A DNA stretch of 64,000 bases. It comes from CSP1-5 sp964348275. GTDB lineage: Bacteria; Methylomirabilota; Methylomirabilia; Methylomirabilales; CSP1-5. Made by a program: the position numbers and the translations under genes. Positions within the stretch are counted from its first letter, which is position 1. Every line of letters starts with the position of its first letter. Shown in pieces: positions 56,815 through 64,000 of this stretch. The notes under the pieces were generated by a model. The model ran no database searches. It saw only the letters and a list, made by a program, of their open reading frames with translations, and was not told the DNA's origin. The stretch is from the NCBI GenBank assembly GCA_964348275.1, contig CAYGBT010000003.1, positions 56,770-120,769 on the forward strand, in the 5' to 3' direction.

Positions 56815-58443
56815 ATGTACGGAGGAGCAGAAACGTCACATGCGCGGGAGCGGCGACCAGGCAGCGCCCTGCTCGTCGCGTGCGCGCTTGTCGTCGGCGC
56901 AGCCCTCGCGCTTGCCCTGCCGGTCAACGCGGACAAAGGCCATGAGCATAAGGGGAAGCCGCGGCCGACGCGCAAGGCCCCCGACCATCGGGATGAGGGC
57001 CACGGGAAGGCGATGCCCATGAAAGACCACGAGATGATGCCGAAATTGAGCCCGACCGCCCAGGAGGGCCAGCGGCTGGTGGAGCGGCTGCACTGTAACG
57101 CATGCCACAGTATCCCCGGCATGGAACACGGGATGGCAGCAAACGGCGGGGGACACGGACATGGAGAAGAGGGGCACGCCGCCGTGGCGCCGGATCTGTC
57201 GCGCGAAGGCGAAAAGGTCCGACCGGAGTGGCTCTTTGCCTTCCTGAAGCAGCCCCATCCCATCCGCCCCGCTCTCACCTCCCGCATGCCGGGCTTCCAG
57301 CTGACCGATCGCGAAGCCCTCGCCCTCACCCTCCACATCCTCACCGACATGCGGGAAACCCGTCGCCCCACCGCGGTGGCCGCCACGGCGCCACCCCCGT
57401 CGGTGGATCCCGCGCTCGTCGCGGCCGGAACAAAGCTGATGTCGAAAGACTACTTCGACTGTTTCAAATGCCACTACCGGGGTGAGCAAAAGCCGGAAGG
57501 CAAGCCGGAGGAGCACGGCCCCAACCTCCTCGAGGCTGGGCAGCGGCTGCAGCCCACGTATATCGCTCGCTGGATCCGGAACCCGCAGTCGATCGTGCCG
57601 AATACCAAGATGCCGACGTTCTTTGAGGATGCCGACTCGGGCCCCGAGGACGTGCTGGGCGGGGACGAGGCAAAGCACCAGCAAGCGCTGGTCGCCACCG
57701 TCCTGGCCCTGGGCCAAGAGGCACCCCCCCAACTCGACTACGCCGCCTTCGCCCGGGCCAAGGCGACCTATCCGGATGTCATTCCGGGAGAGGGATGGGC
57801 GCTGATGGCCGAGATGAACTGTGCTGGGTGCCACGATATCACGCGCATGCACGAGCGCGTCGTGGTGGCCCCACCTCTCGCTGAAGAAGGACGGCGCGTC
57901 CGCCCCGAGTGGCTGCGCGCGTTCCTCCGCGCGCCCCACACGGTCCGGCCGGCCGGACACGTTCCCGGCACGGCGGTTCGGATGCCCGACTTCCGCCTCT
58001 CCGTGGCGGAGGCCGATGCCATCGCCGCGTTTCTCGAGGCGTTCCGCGAGGGGCAACCACCCGTTCCGGTGCCCACCGATGCGACGGTGGCCGCGCGGGG
58101 CGAGAGGCTGTTCCGGGATCTGCGCTGCGGGTCCTGCCATCAGACGAGTGCGACGAGACCGGCCAGGGTCCAGAGGGCCTTTCAAGGCCCGAATCTGCAA
58201 GGAGCGGGGCTCCGGCTCCAGCTTCCGTACCTGATCGGCTGGCTGGGGGGTGAGAAGACAGCGGACGCCCATCCGGTGGTACCAAGCTACGGCCTGTCCC
58301 GAGAGGAGCGCACCGCCCTCGCCGCGTATGTCGGCACCCTCAAGACCCCGGGCGACCAGCAGGCCCGGCCGCCCCCCAAGCCTGCCCGGCCAGCGGAGGC
58401 GGATCACCATGACCAGGGGCCCCGAAAAGGGCATGGGCATTGA
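56815..58443 (+). CDS. Secreted tetraheme c-type cytochrome with His-rich segments
   Basis: The product is about 542 residues with a signal peptide (about 1-42) and four heme sites, CNACH, CFKCH, CAGCH and CGSCH, each in a repeated module of about 120 residues. The modules carry Met-side elements such as 'SRMPGFQLTDREALAL', 'TKMPTFFEDADSGPEDVLGG' and 'VRMPDFRLSVAEADAI'. Three His-rich stretches follow the signal, interrupt the first module ('GGGHGHGEEGHA') and end the protein ('HHDQGPRKGHGH'), suggesting copper or other metal binding. The ATG follows GGAGGAGAATCAG. It is homologous to the cytochrome part of the CuA protein at 51425. It may shuttle electrons between CuA proteins and an outer-membrane acceptor. 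Confidence 0.85.
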   Translation: MYGGAETSHARERRPGSALLVACALVVGAALALALPVNADKGHEHKGKPRPTRKAPDHRDEGHGKAMPMKDHEMMPKLSPTAQEGQRLVERLHCNACHSIPGMEHGMAANGGGHGHGEEGHAAVAPDLSREGEKVRPEWLFAFLKQPHPIRPALTSRMPGFQLTDREALALTLHILTDMRETRRPTAVAATAPPPSVDPALVAAGTKLMSKDYFDCFKCHYRGEQKPEGKPEEHGPNLLEAGQRLQPTYIARWIRNPQSIVPNTKMPTFFEDADSGPEDVLGGDEAKHQQALVATVLALGQEAPPQLDYAAFARAKATYPDVIPGEGWALMAEMNCAGCHDITRMHERVVVAPPLAEEGRRVRPEWLRAFLRAPHTVRPAGHVPGTAVRMPDFRLSVAEADAIAAFLEAFREGQPPVPVPTDATVAARGERLFRDLRCGSCHQTSATRPARVQRAFQGPNLQGAGLRLQLPYLIGWLGGEKTADAHPVVPSYGLSREERTALAAYVGTLKTPGDQQARPPPKPARPAEADHHDQGPRKGHGH

Positions 58444-58567
58444 GTACTCTTGTCGGGATTCCAGCCAGGTCCCGACGGTGGAGCTGGGAGTGTATCCATG
58501 AAGCCTTGAAATGGGAATTCAACACTGAGGAGGGAGGTGCATCAAGAAACGAATCCTGGCAATTTGC

Positions 58568-59395
58568 ATGGCGGCGGTCCTCATGTCCTTGCCCACCGGG
58601 GCGTGGGCGGACGTCGAGGAACACGCCGAGGAGCTGGCCGAGCCCATCTTCACGAAGCGATCGTTTCCCGAGAAGGAGATCGAGGTCGAGGTCCTCTTCG
58701 ACGATAAGGAAAAGGAGAACGAGGTCGAGATCGGGATCGGCGCCTCCGCGGTACTCTTCGACCGGCTGCAGCTTGGGTTGGAGATCCCCTACGTTGTTCG
58801 GAACCCTGAGCGTGGCCGCCAAGAGCGCAACCTCGGGGACGTGGAGCTCTCGGGCAAGTATCTGGTGTATCAGGCGCCCGAGAACCGGTTCATCTTCTCA
58901 ATCGACGCGGAGGTCGCTGTGCCGTCGGGCTCAGAGAACAAGGAGATTGGCGGGACAGGAGAATGGGGTGTCTTCATGACAGCGGGCTCCGCCGTCCCCT
59001 TGGGCGGGAGCGTTCCGGACCTCGGGGTTCACGTCCAGTTCGGCTTTGAGCAACAGGTCCGGCTCTCGGACGAGCAGAAAGAAGAGGCCGAAGAGCCCGG
59101 CAACCATAAGGTCAAGGAAAAAGAGCTCGTCTGGAACATCGCCATCAACATGCCGCTCTTCGATGGGATCCTCATCCCCACGTTCGAAGTCTTAGGCACG
59201 GAAATTTTGGAGGCCATCGAGGACCGCGAGGAAGGCACAATCATCGAGCTCGCCGGGGGCTTCTGGCTGGCTCCGTTCGAGCACGACAGCCCCCTGGAAG
59301 ACCTGGCGTTCGGCGTCTCAGTGAAGGCACCGGTGACCGACATGAAAGAACGCAACGTTGCCGCGCTCTTCATCGCAAAGTGGGAATTTCACTAA
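58568..59395 (+). CDS. Predicted outer-membrane or periplasmic beta-rich protein
   Basis: The 275-residue protein has alternating strand pattern and aromatic closure ('AALFIAKWEFH' at the C-terminus, like a beta-signal), similar in style to barrel proteins of the phenol-degradation MetA/alginate-porin type. From ATG 58568 the leader is 'MAAVLMSLPTGAWA', which lacks a basic n-region. An ATC codon at 58541, three bases after a GGAGG site, would add 'KKRILAIC' and give a perfect signal peptide, so the true start may be non-canonical. The acidic segment 'EEHAEELAEPIF' follows the cleavage site. It is the last gene of the plus-strand operon, convergent with hemH. Its function is unknown. Confidence 0.65.
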   Translation: MAAVLMSLPTGAWADVEEHAEELAEPIFTKRSFPEKEIEVEVLFDDKEKENEVEIGIGASAVLFDRLQLGLEIPYVVRNPERGRQERNLGDVELSGKYLVYQAPENRFIFSIDAEVAVPSGSENKEIGGTGEWGVFMTAGSAVPLGGSVPDLGVHVQFGFEQQVRLSDEQKEEAEEPGNHKVKEKELVWNIAINMPLFDGILIPTFEVLGTEILEAIEDREEGTIIELAGGFWLAPFEHDSPLEDLAFGVSVKAPVTDMKERNVAALFIAKWEFH

Positions 59396-59522
59396 TGTCA
59401 GAGCAGGTTGCGGCCCGCGGGTAAGGGAGGCGCACAAAATCACTTGACCACAACCTGCAAGAGAAAAAGTTGAGGCTAACATTTCGATTCCCTAGGGGCT
59501 TGCCCGGCCCCCACGGGCGTCT

Positions 59523-60473
59523 TTATCTGGATGGGCGCTTCTCCGGCCCGGCTGGAGGAGCGGAGATTGTCCGTTGCAGCACCTCGTTCGCCAATCCCTC
59601 CAGGAACTCGGGATCGGTGTTCAGGGATTCGGTTCGGCGGAGGGTGAGCCCCAACTCGCGGGCCTTCGCTTGTCCCTCAAGGTCGATATCATAGAGGACT
59701 TCGAGATGATCGGCCACGAAGCCGATGGGAACCACGAGCACTTGGGAATACCCCTCCTCCTTGAGCTCTTCGAGCACGTCCAAGAGATCCGGACCGAGCC
59801 AGGGAAAGGGGGTCTTCCCCGCGCTCTGGTAGGCCCGGCGCCAGTGGGGGAGGAAAAGACGTTCCACAAGGGCGTGGGCATTCTCCTCAAGACGCACCGG
59901 ATAGGGATCTTTCGTGTCGAGGATCTTCTCCGGGAGGCTATGGGCCGTAAAGAGGACCATGGTCTGCTCGGCCCCGGGACGAGGGAAGGCAGCGAGTTCG
60001 CGTTGAATTCTTCCTTCTAAAACAGAAAGGTAGTTGGCATTCAGGTGCCAGGTCCGGATGACGTGTGCTTTCACGTCCGGGTGCGCCGCCAAGGTGTCTC
60101 TCGCGTACCTCATGTAATCGTCGATGATCATGCGGGACTCGTGAGGGGCAAGCACCAAGGCCACCATCTCCCGAATACCATCGCCGATCATCCGCTCCAC
60201 CACCTCCGGGATGAAGGGAGGACAATGTTTCATGGCGAGATAGACTCCAAGACGCCCTGGCGCTTTCCGGTCGAGGACATCCTGAAGCCCCTTCGCCTGT
60301 GCCTCAGTGATCTCGGTGAGCGGCGATACGCCCCCGATCTCGCGGTACCGCTCTTTGAGCTCTTCCACTTCTTCCTCCGAGGGCTTGCGTCCCCGGCGGA
60401 TATGGGTGAAATAGGCTTCCACCTCATCCGGACTTCTCGGTGTTCCATAGGCCATGAGCAAGACACCGATCAT
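59523..60473 (-). CDS. hemH: Ferrochelatase
   Basis: The 316-residue enzyme inserts ferrous iron into the porphyrin at the end of heme synthesis. Motifs are 'GVLLMAYGTPRSPDEVEAYF', 'GGVSPLTEIT', the catalytic His in 'VLFTAHSLPEKIL', and 'VVPIGFVADHLEVLYDIDLE' with the conserved Asp/Glu. There is no membrane segment, as in the monofunctional soluble type. The start overlaps the stop of hemE by four bases. With HemQ downstream in the same region the substrate is probably coproporphyrin III rather than protoporphyrin IX. Its last 73-base segment is duplicated at 48741-48813. The 59396-59522 spacer between convergent stops holds no gene. Confidence 0.93.
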   Translation of the reverse strand: MIGVLLMAYGTPRSPDEVEAYFTHIRRGRKPSEEEVEELKERYREIGGVSPLTEITEAQAKGLQDVLDRKAPGRLGVYLAMKHCPPFIPEVVERMIGDGIREMVALVLAPHESRMIIDDYMRYARDTLAAHPDVKAHVIRTWHLNANYLSVLEGRIQRELAAFPRPGAEQTMVLFTAHSLPEKILDTKDPYPVRLEENAHALVERLFLPHWRRAYQSAGKTPFPWLGPDLLDVLEELKEEGYSQVLVVPIGFVADHLEVLYDIDLEGQAKARELGLTLRRTESLNTDPEFLEGLANEVLQRTISAPPAGPEKRPSR

Positions 60474-61489
60474 CGTCTTTCTCCTTTTGCATGTACCAGA
60501 TCTACGAGGCGTTGCACGCGTTCGGGTGGAGTAGGGGGAAGAATGCCGTGGCCGAGGTTGAAAATGTGCCCGGCGAGGGCCCGTCCCTCCATCACGATTG
60601 CCACCGCCTTGGCGAAAAGGTCCTCTTCTTTGCCGAGCAGCAGGATGGGATCGAGATTCCCCTGAAGGGCGTAGGCGTCATCAAAGAATCCCTTGGCCTG
60701 GGTCAAAGAAACCCGCCAGTCTACTCCCATCACCTCCGCGGGCAATCCGGCAAATTCCGTGAAGAGGTGAGAGCTTCCCGTGCTGAAATAGATGCGAGGG
60801 ACTCCGATTCCGACCTGCTCGAGCTGTGCGGTCAAATGTGGTTTCACGCGCTCCCGGAAATCCTCCGGCGAAAGGACGCCGACCCAGGAATCAAAGACCT
60901 GGACCATCTGCACCCCAGCCTCGATCTGCGCCCTGAGATAGAGGACCAGGTTCTGGGCGAGTCGCTTCATCAAGGCTTCCCACTCGCGAGGATGGGCGTG
61001 GAGAAAAGTCCGCGTCTTGGGATAATCCCGAGAGGGCTTCCCCTCGATCAGGTACGAGGCGAAGGTGAAGGGCCCGCCGGTAAAGCCGATTAGGGGGCGG
61101 TCCAGGTCCCGGCGGAGCAGTCGGATGGCTTTGAAGGTAAAGTCCAGCTCGCCGAGATCAAGGGGAGGGAGCGATGCGAGCTCGGTGGGCGTGAGGGCTT
61201 TTCGTAAGACAGGGCCTTTTCCCTCGACCAGATCAAAGGAAACCCCCATCCCCCAAAGCGGGACGAGCAGATCCGAAAAGAGAATGGCCGCGTCGAGGTC
61301 AAAGCGGCGGAGAGGCTGAAGCGTCACCTCCACGGTGAGATCCGGTGTCCGACAGATCTCCTCCATGGAGTATTTTTTCCGGAGGTCTCGGTACTCGGGG
61401 AGATACCGGCCTGCCTGACGCATAATCCAGATGGGCGTCGTTTCGACGGGCTCTCCGCGGGCTGCTTTCAGAATGCGATCGCGCATCAT
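60470..61489 (-). CDS. hemE: Uroporphyrinogen decarboxylase
   Basis: The 339-residue TIM-barrel enzyme converts uroporphyrinogen III to coproporphyrinogen III. The signature 'PIWIMRQAGRYLPEYRDLR' near residue 20 holds the conserved Arg residues that bind substrate carboxylates. The catalytic Asp is in 'DAAILFSDLLVPL', and 'GFTGGPFTFASYLIEG' is a second family block. The length is standard. hemH overlaps its stop (ATGA), giving a hemEH unit. It lies 14 bases downstream of a small membrane protein gene. ATG 61489 is followed by another in-frame ATG; either could serve. Confidence 0.95.
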   Translation of the reverse strand: MMRDRILKAARGEPVETTPIWIMRQAGRYLPEYRDLRKKYSMEEICRTPDLTVEVTLQPLRRFDLDAAILFSDLLVPLWGMGVSFDLVEGKGPVLRKALTPTELASLPPLDLGELDFTFKAIRLLRRDLDRPLIGFTGGPFTFASYLIEGKPSRDYPKTRTFLHAHPREWEALMKRLAQNLVLYLRAQIEAGVQMVQVFDSWVGVLSPEDFRERVKPHLTAQLEQVGIGVPRIYFSTGSSHLFTEFAGLPAEVMGVDWRVSLTQAKGFFDDAYALQGNLDPILLLGKEEDLFAKAVAIVMEGRALAGHIFNLGHGILPPTPPERVQRLVDLVHAKGERR

Positions 61490-61503
61490 TCGATGCCTGA
61501 TCT

Positions 61504-61920
61504 TTATCCTCGCATCCCCACCGATACGTACAAGATCACGATACCGAGGAAGAGGTTTGTCCGTCCGATCCAGAGCGCAGCGTAAAAGAATCCTCCCTTT
61601 TTCTGCGCCGCGGTCGGGGCGATCCAGAAGTCATGCAACACCTTGAAAAGGAGCACCACCCCCACGAGCACGAGCTTGAAGGAGAGGGGCCACATTCGCC
61701 AGTCCCACCCCTGACTGATAAAATACACGCCGGTCGTCAGGAGAAGGATAAAGGCGACCCACGACAGCACCCGGAAAGTTCTCCCGAGCACCCGAAGGGC
61801 CATGGGACCCCCCTCGGGGTTCGCCCGGAGTCGTGGGGCCACGGCGAAGAAAAGAATGTTCCCGCCGACCCACGTCACGGCTGAAAGGACGTGGAGAAAG
61901 AGGACGATGGTATAAGTCAT
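61504..61920 (-). CDS. Small CopD/HemJ-like membrane protein in the heme operon
   Basis: The 138-residue protein has four helices. His10 lies in 'VLFLHVLSAVTWVGGNILFF' in the first, and Lys and His lie in 'FKLVLVGVVLLFKVLHDFW' in the third. This His/Lys pattern in a four-helix protein is shared by CopD-like proteins and by HemJ, the membrane protoporphyrinogen/coproporphyrinogen oxidase. No other porphyrinogen oxidase gene is visible in the window, and the gene lies directly upstream of hemE and hemH, so a HemJ-like role is attractive but unproven. The gene at 63549 encodes a related protein. Confidence 0.7.
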   Translation of the reverse strand: MTYTIVLFLHVLSAVTWVGGNILFFAVAPRLRANPEGGPMALRVLGRTFRVLSWVAFILLLTTGVYFISQGWDWRMWPLSFKLVLVGVVLLFKVLHDFWIAPTAAQKKGGFFYAALWIGRTNLFLGIVILYVSVGMRG

Positions 61921-61950
61921 GCGTGGCTCCAGAGGTCCTGGGTCTCCCCC

Positions 61951-62466
61951 TCACTGTAACTCCCACCCCTCCGCCTGGGAGACCATCCCGGTGGGCAGTT
62001 CAAGGAGGTACCGGTTTCCCCATCCAAAATGGATCTCCGAAAGGATAAAGACCCGGTCCAGCACGAACCGGAAGAACCGAATGTCGATCTTTTCCCGGAG
62101 GACCGCCCGAATGGGAAAACGCGTTCTGGCCAGAGGGAATCGACGAAGGTAAAGCCTGATGACCCGCAGGGCCTCTTTACCCCGCAGCAGCTCCACGGTG
62201 CCTTCGACCTGAAGACCTCGGAGCGGACGGGTTTCATTCGGATGGATGGCGGCGGCCACTCGCGGCGCGTCTAAGAGATTCTTGACGTGGCGGGTCGAGA
62301 GTCGAGACATAAAGTAGAGGGAAACTGCTGCTGAATGGTTTTCCCAGGCGTAGATGACAGGTGCAGCCCATGGACCTTCCTCCCCGGAGGTTGCCAAGGT
62401 CATGATCCGGTTCTCCTCGAGGAGGGAGAAAAAGACCTCACGAAGCAGTGCGGGATCCTGGGACAT
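61951..62466 (-). CDS. FMN-binding split-barrel protein (pyridoxamine-phosphate-oxidase-like)
   Basis: The 171-residue protein has the split-barrel pattern 'ENRIMTLATSGEEGPWAAPV', 'SLYFMSRLSTRHVKNLLDAP', 'VAAAIHPN' and 'LRGLQVEGTVELL'. Members bind FMN, F420 or heme; some degrade heme or act on small oxidants. There is no signal peptide. The gene lies between hemQ and the small membrane protein, in the same direction and with short gaps (12 and 30 bases). A link to heme metabolism, for example heme binding or a flavin-dependent oxidase step, is possible. Substrate and cofactor cannot be fixed from sequence. Confidence 0.75.
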   Translation of the reverse strand: MSQDPALLREVFFSLLEENRIMTLATSGEEGPWAAPVIYAWENHSAAVSLYFMSRLSTRHVKNLLDAPRVAAAIHPNETRPLRGLQVEGTVELLRGKEALRVIRLYLRRFPLARTRFPIRAVLREKIDIRFFRFVLDRVFILSEIHFGWGNRYLLELPTGMVSQAEGWELQ

Positions 62467-62478
62467 AAGCGCGGATTC

Positions 62479-63138
62479 TCAACCCTCCTCCCCGAAGACC
62501 GCCTGCAGCACGTCCTGCAGTGAGCCGTACCGGCCGGCGAAAATCGGGGTATCACGACGCGTGTATGGCCGACCGGCCGTACTTCGGAGTGCCATCACGA
62601 GCTCGGAAAAGCGTGGGAGATCGTCCATTTCGTACCCTACCACAAACTCCCAGTCGGCGATACCCGTGGAGTACACCAGCAGCTGCTCGATCTCCTTGAA
62701 GGCGTGTCCCACCCGAGCATGTTCCTTCATCGTCTCCCGGCGGTCATCTGCCGAAAGCTGATACCAGTCGTGGGTCTTGATAAAAGGGTACACCACCAGA
62801 TACCGCTTCCGTTCCCCCGGCACTGCCACGCTGATCCCGCTCTGCCCGGTGTATTGCGAAGGGCGCACGAAACCCCAGAGGCTCGCCGTGAGTTCCAGAT
62901 GTGTCTGGAGAAACCGGCTCCCGACGCTCTGATAGGCCTCGATGTCCTCCGTCGCCACCCAGAAGCCCATCTCCGCAGAGGCTCGCAGCCCTACCAGGCT
63001 GTACGGGTATAGAGCCACGACTCCCGGGAGTTTCTGCGCTTCCTCCGCCGCGTCGTGAACCTTTTTTCTTTCCTCCCGGGTTCGGAACCCGGGCGGTACC
63101 CGGAAGTAGAGAAACCCGTGAACCTTTGTCTCAGCCAT
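62479..63138 (-). CDS. hemQ: Coproheme decarboxylase HemQ (chlorite dismutase family)
   Basis: The 219-residue enzyme converts iron-coproporphyrin III to heme b. The proximal heme ligand is His140 in 'MKEHARVGHAF'. At the place of the distal Arg that marks true chlorite dismutases (Nitrospira Arg173) this protein has Gln, at about residue 152 ('EIEQLLVYSTG'), as in Gram-positive HemQ. Tyr117 in 'YLVVYPFIKTHDW' may match the catalytic Tyr. The start at ATG 63138 follows GGAGGAGACAGCGAA; the longer frame to 63339 is unlikely. With hemE and hemH nearby this points to the coproporphyrin-dependent route. Annotation as chlorite dismutase would be a mistake. Confidence 0.85.
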   Translation of the reverse strand: MAETKVHGFLYFRVPPGFRTREERKKVHDAAEEAQKLPGVVALYPYSLVGLRASAEMGFWVATEDIEAYQSVGSRFLQTHLELTASLWGFVRPSQYTGQSGISVAVPGERKRYLVVYPFIKTHDWYQLSADDRRETMKEHARVGHAFKEIEQLLVYSTGIADWEFVVGYEMDDLPRFSELVMALRSTAGRPYTRRDTPIFAGRYGSLQDVLQAVFGEEG

Positions 63139-63548
63139 TTCGCTGTCTCCTCCGGAAGGGCGACCTCCATGTCGTGTGGATCTGCCTAAAATCCCCGTCG
63201 CTGGGCACACTGCAGGGCCAACGCTGGACCTTCGCGGGAGAGTCCGTGAAGGGGACAGGCGTGCTTGGCAACGTTTAGGATCAAGGCATACGGGATAAGA
63301 CCGCAGTGTACTATATGCCTGGAAGCCTTTCCCGGTCAACTGAATCCGACCACGCGACGTTCGCTCATGGAATCGGCTTTACTGCCACCGGAGGTATCGT
63401 ACATGATTCAATTCACTTCGACTGGCCGACCGGTTTATGCGCAGGGCGCGCTCCAGGCCGAATCGTGGTATCGTATTGGGACCCTTGGTGCGAGTGCTGG
63501 GGAAGAGTAAATTCCGTCCCTCTCGGGTTGATCATTACGGAGAGACGG
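63139..63548. other. Divergent spacer between hemQ and the right-end membrane gene
   Basis: About 410 bases separate hemQ (minus) from the next plus-strand gene. A plus-strand frame at 63265-63510 (81 codons) has no ribosome site or family resemblance, and I do not support it as a gene. Both promoters must lie here, but I see no clear boxes or hairpins. Confidence 0.5.
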
Positions 63549-64000
63549 TTGGGGTATTTGACCCTCATCACGCTTCACCTGCTCGGGGCGGTGGTTTGGA
63601 TCGGCGGGATGCTCTTCCTGGGGTTGGTGCTCACCCCAGTACTGCGCAACCGTTCGCCGGCGGAGCGGGCAGTCCTCCTGAACGCCGTCGGCCAACGGTT
63701 TCTGAAGCTTGGCTGGGCTGCGATCGGGGTCCTCCTTGTAACCGGGCCCATTCTTTGGGGCATTCGGGCCTTCCAGACGACCCCGGTCATCGTCGCGAAG
63801 TTGATCCTGATCGGCGTAATTCTCTTTTTGAGCCTCCTCCACGACTTTCTCATCGGTCCGAGACTTACCGCGCAGCTGAAACAAGGAGGTCGAGGAGAGG
63901 AGACATTTCGGCTTCGGCGAAGGGTGACGCTTCTGGCCCGTATCAACGCCCTCGTCGCCGTCTTGGTGCTCATCCTCGGAGTCGCAATCAGCCGGGGATT
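63549..64000 (+). CDS. CopD-like small membrane protein, cut by the right edge
   Basis: The frame is open to the end of the window (about 150 residues visible) with four hydrophobic helices. It is related to the protein at 61504: 'TLHLLGAVVWIGGMLFLGLV' corresponds to 'FLHVLSAVTWVGGNILFF', and 'SLLHDFLIGP' to 'KVLHDFWIAP'. I start it at TTG 63549, six bases after GGAGAG; TTG 63528 is an in-frame alternative. The conserved His in helix 1 and His-Asp in helix 3 are present. Function is unknown: copper export (CopD) or a porphyrinogen oxidase-like role. It is transcribed away from hemQ. Confidence 0.7.
   Translation, partial: MGYLTLITLHLLGAVVWIGGMLFLGLVLTPVLRNRSPAERAVLLNAVGQRFLKLGWAAIGVLLVTGPILWGIRAFQTTPVIVAKLILIGVILFLSLLHDFLIGPRLTAQLKQGGRGEETFRLRRRVTLLARINALVAVLVLILGVAISRG

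Noticed and set aside
62479..63138. Chlorite dismutase function
   Set aside because: The distal Arg expected for chlorite turnover is Gln, and the gene sits with hemE and hemH, which fits HemQ.
63265..63510. 81-codon plus-strand frame between hemQ and the right-end gene
   Set aside because: It lacks a ribosome site and overlaps the expected divergent promoter region.
1..64000. CRISPR arrays, insertion sequences, integrases or tRNA genes
   Set aside because: Reading both strands I found no regularly spaced repeats, transposase motifs or cloverleaf sequences, so the region looks like stable chromosome rather than a mobile island.

Overview
The window is a dense block of respiratory and heme-related genes with moderately high GC. 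About 48 kb of consecutive minus-strand operons are followed by a plus-strand block (about 49-59.4 kb) and a minus-strand heme gene group at the right end. It contains no rRNA, tRNA, CRISPR array, phage gene or insertion sequence that I can see. Alternative complex III, nitrite-oxidoreductase-type molybdoenzymes, Fe-S type Rrf2 regulators, a bd-like oxidase of the kind reported in Nitrospira, and HemQ-type heme synthesis suggest an uncultured Nitrospirota-, NC10- or Nitrospinota-like bacterium. I cannot fix the phylum from the sequence alone.

Layout. 1-7.8 kb: alternative complex III (actABCD, with actD cut by the window edge) joined to a monoheme cytochrome c and a B-family (ba3-type) oxidase with its tiny third subunit. 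8-15.5 kb: a type II DMSO-reductase locus (alpha, beta, heme-b gamma, TorD chaperone, cupin) behind an Rrf2 regulator. 15.7-23.4 kb: an arsenite-oxidase-like molybdoenzyme with a Rieske subunit, two diheme peroxidases, a cupredoxin, a response regulator and an Mrp-like protein. This gene content matches iodate reductase (idrABP1P2) better than plain arsenite oxidase. 23.6-26.6 kb: a sensor kinase and NarL-type regulator, ended by a clear terminator. 26.9-37.8 kb: a ten-gene operon headed by Rrf2 and a bd-like oxidase, with three cytochrome genes and four proteins that together carry eight PCP_red-type domains. 38.1-39.0 kb: a glutamine amidotransferase interrupted by an amber codon. 39.3-47.8 kb: a Nitrospira-like NXR locus (nxrC-like, nxrA, a small protein, nxrB, a TorD chaperone and an HExxH protein) behind a ruined rrf2 copy. 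48.7 kb: a ferrochelatase fragment. 49-59.4 kb: a NarX/NarL-like pair, then two CuA proteins, a NosR/NapH-like polyferredoxin, a tetraheme cytochrome and two predicted outer-membrane barrels. 59.5-64 kb: hemH, hemE, a flavin split-barrel protein, hemQ and two related membrane proteins.

How it may work together (inference). Periplasmic molybdoenzymes exchange electrons with soluble and membrane c-type cytochromes. ACIII links these to the quinone pool, and the ba3 and bd-like oxidases remove electrons. Fe-S Rrf2 proteins and two NarX/NarL-like systems would choose between modes. The heme genes and the PCP_red/radical-SAM proteins could supply or handle tetrapyrroles for this cytochrome load.

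The most notable observations are: the candidate iodate reductase operon; the PCP_red-rich oxidase operon; an identical two-part regulatory motif with fixed spacing in front of all three rrf2 copies; an orphan CuA/polyferredoxin/tetraheme operon; and several decayed or interrupted genes.
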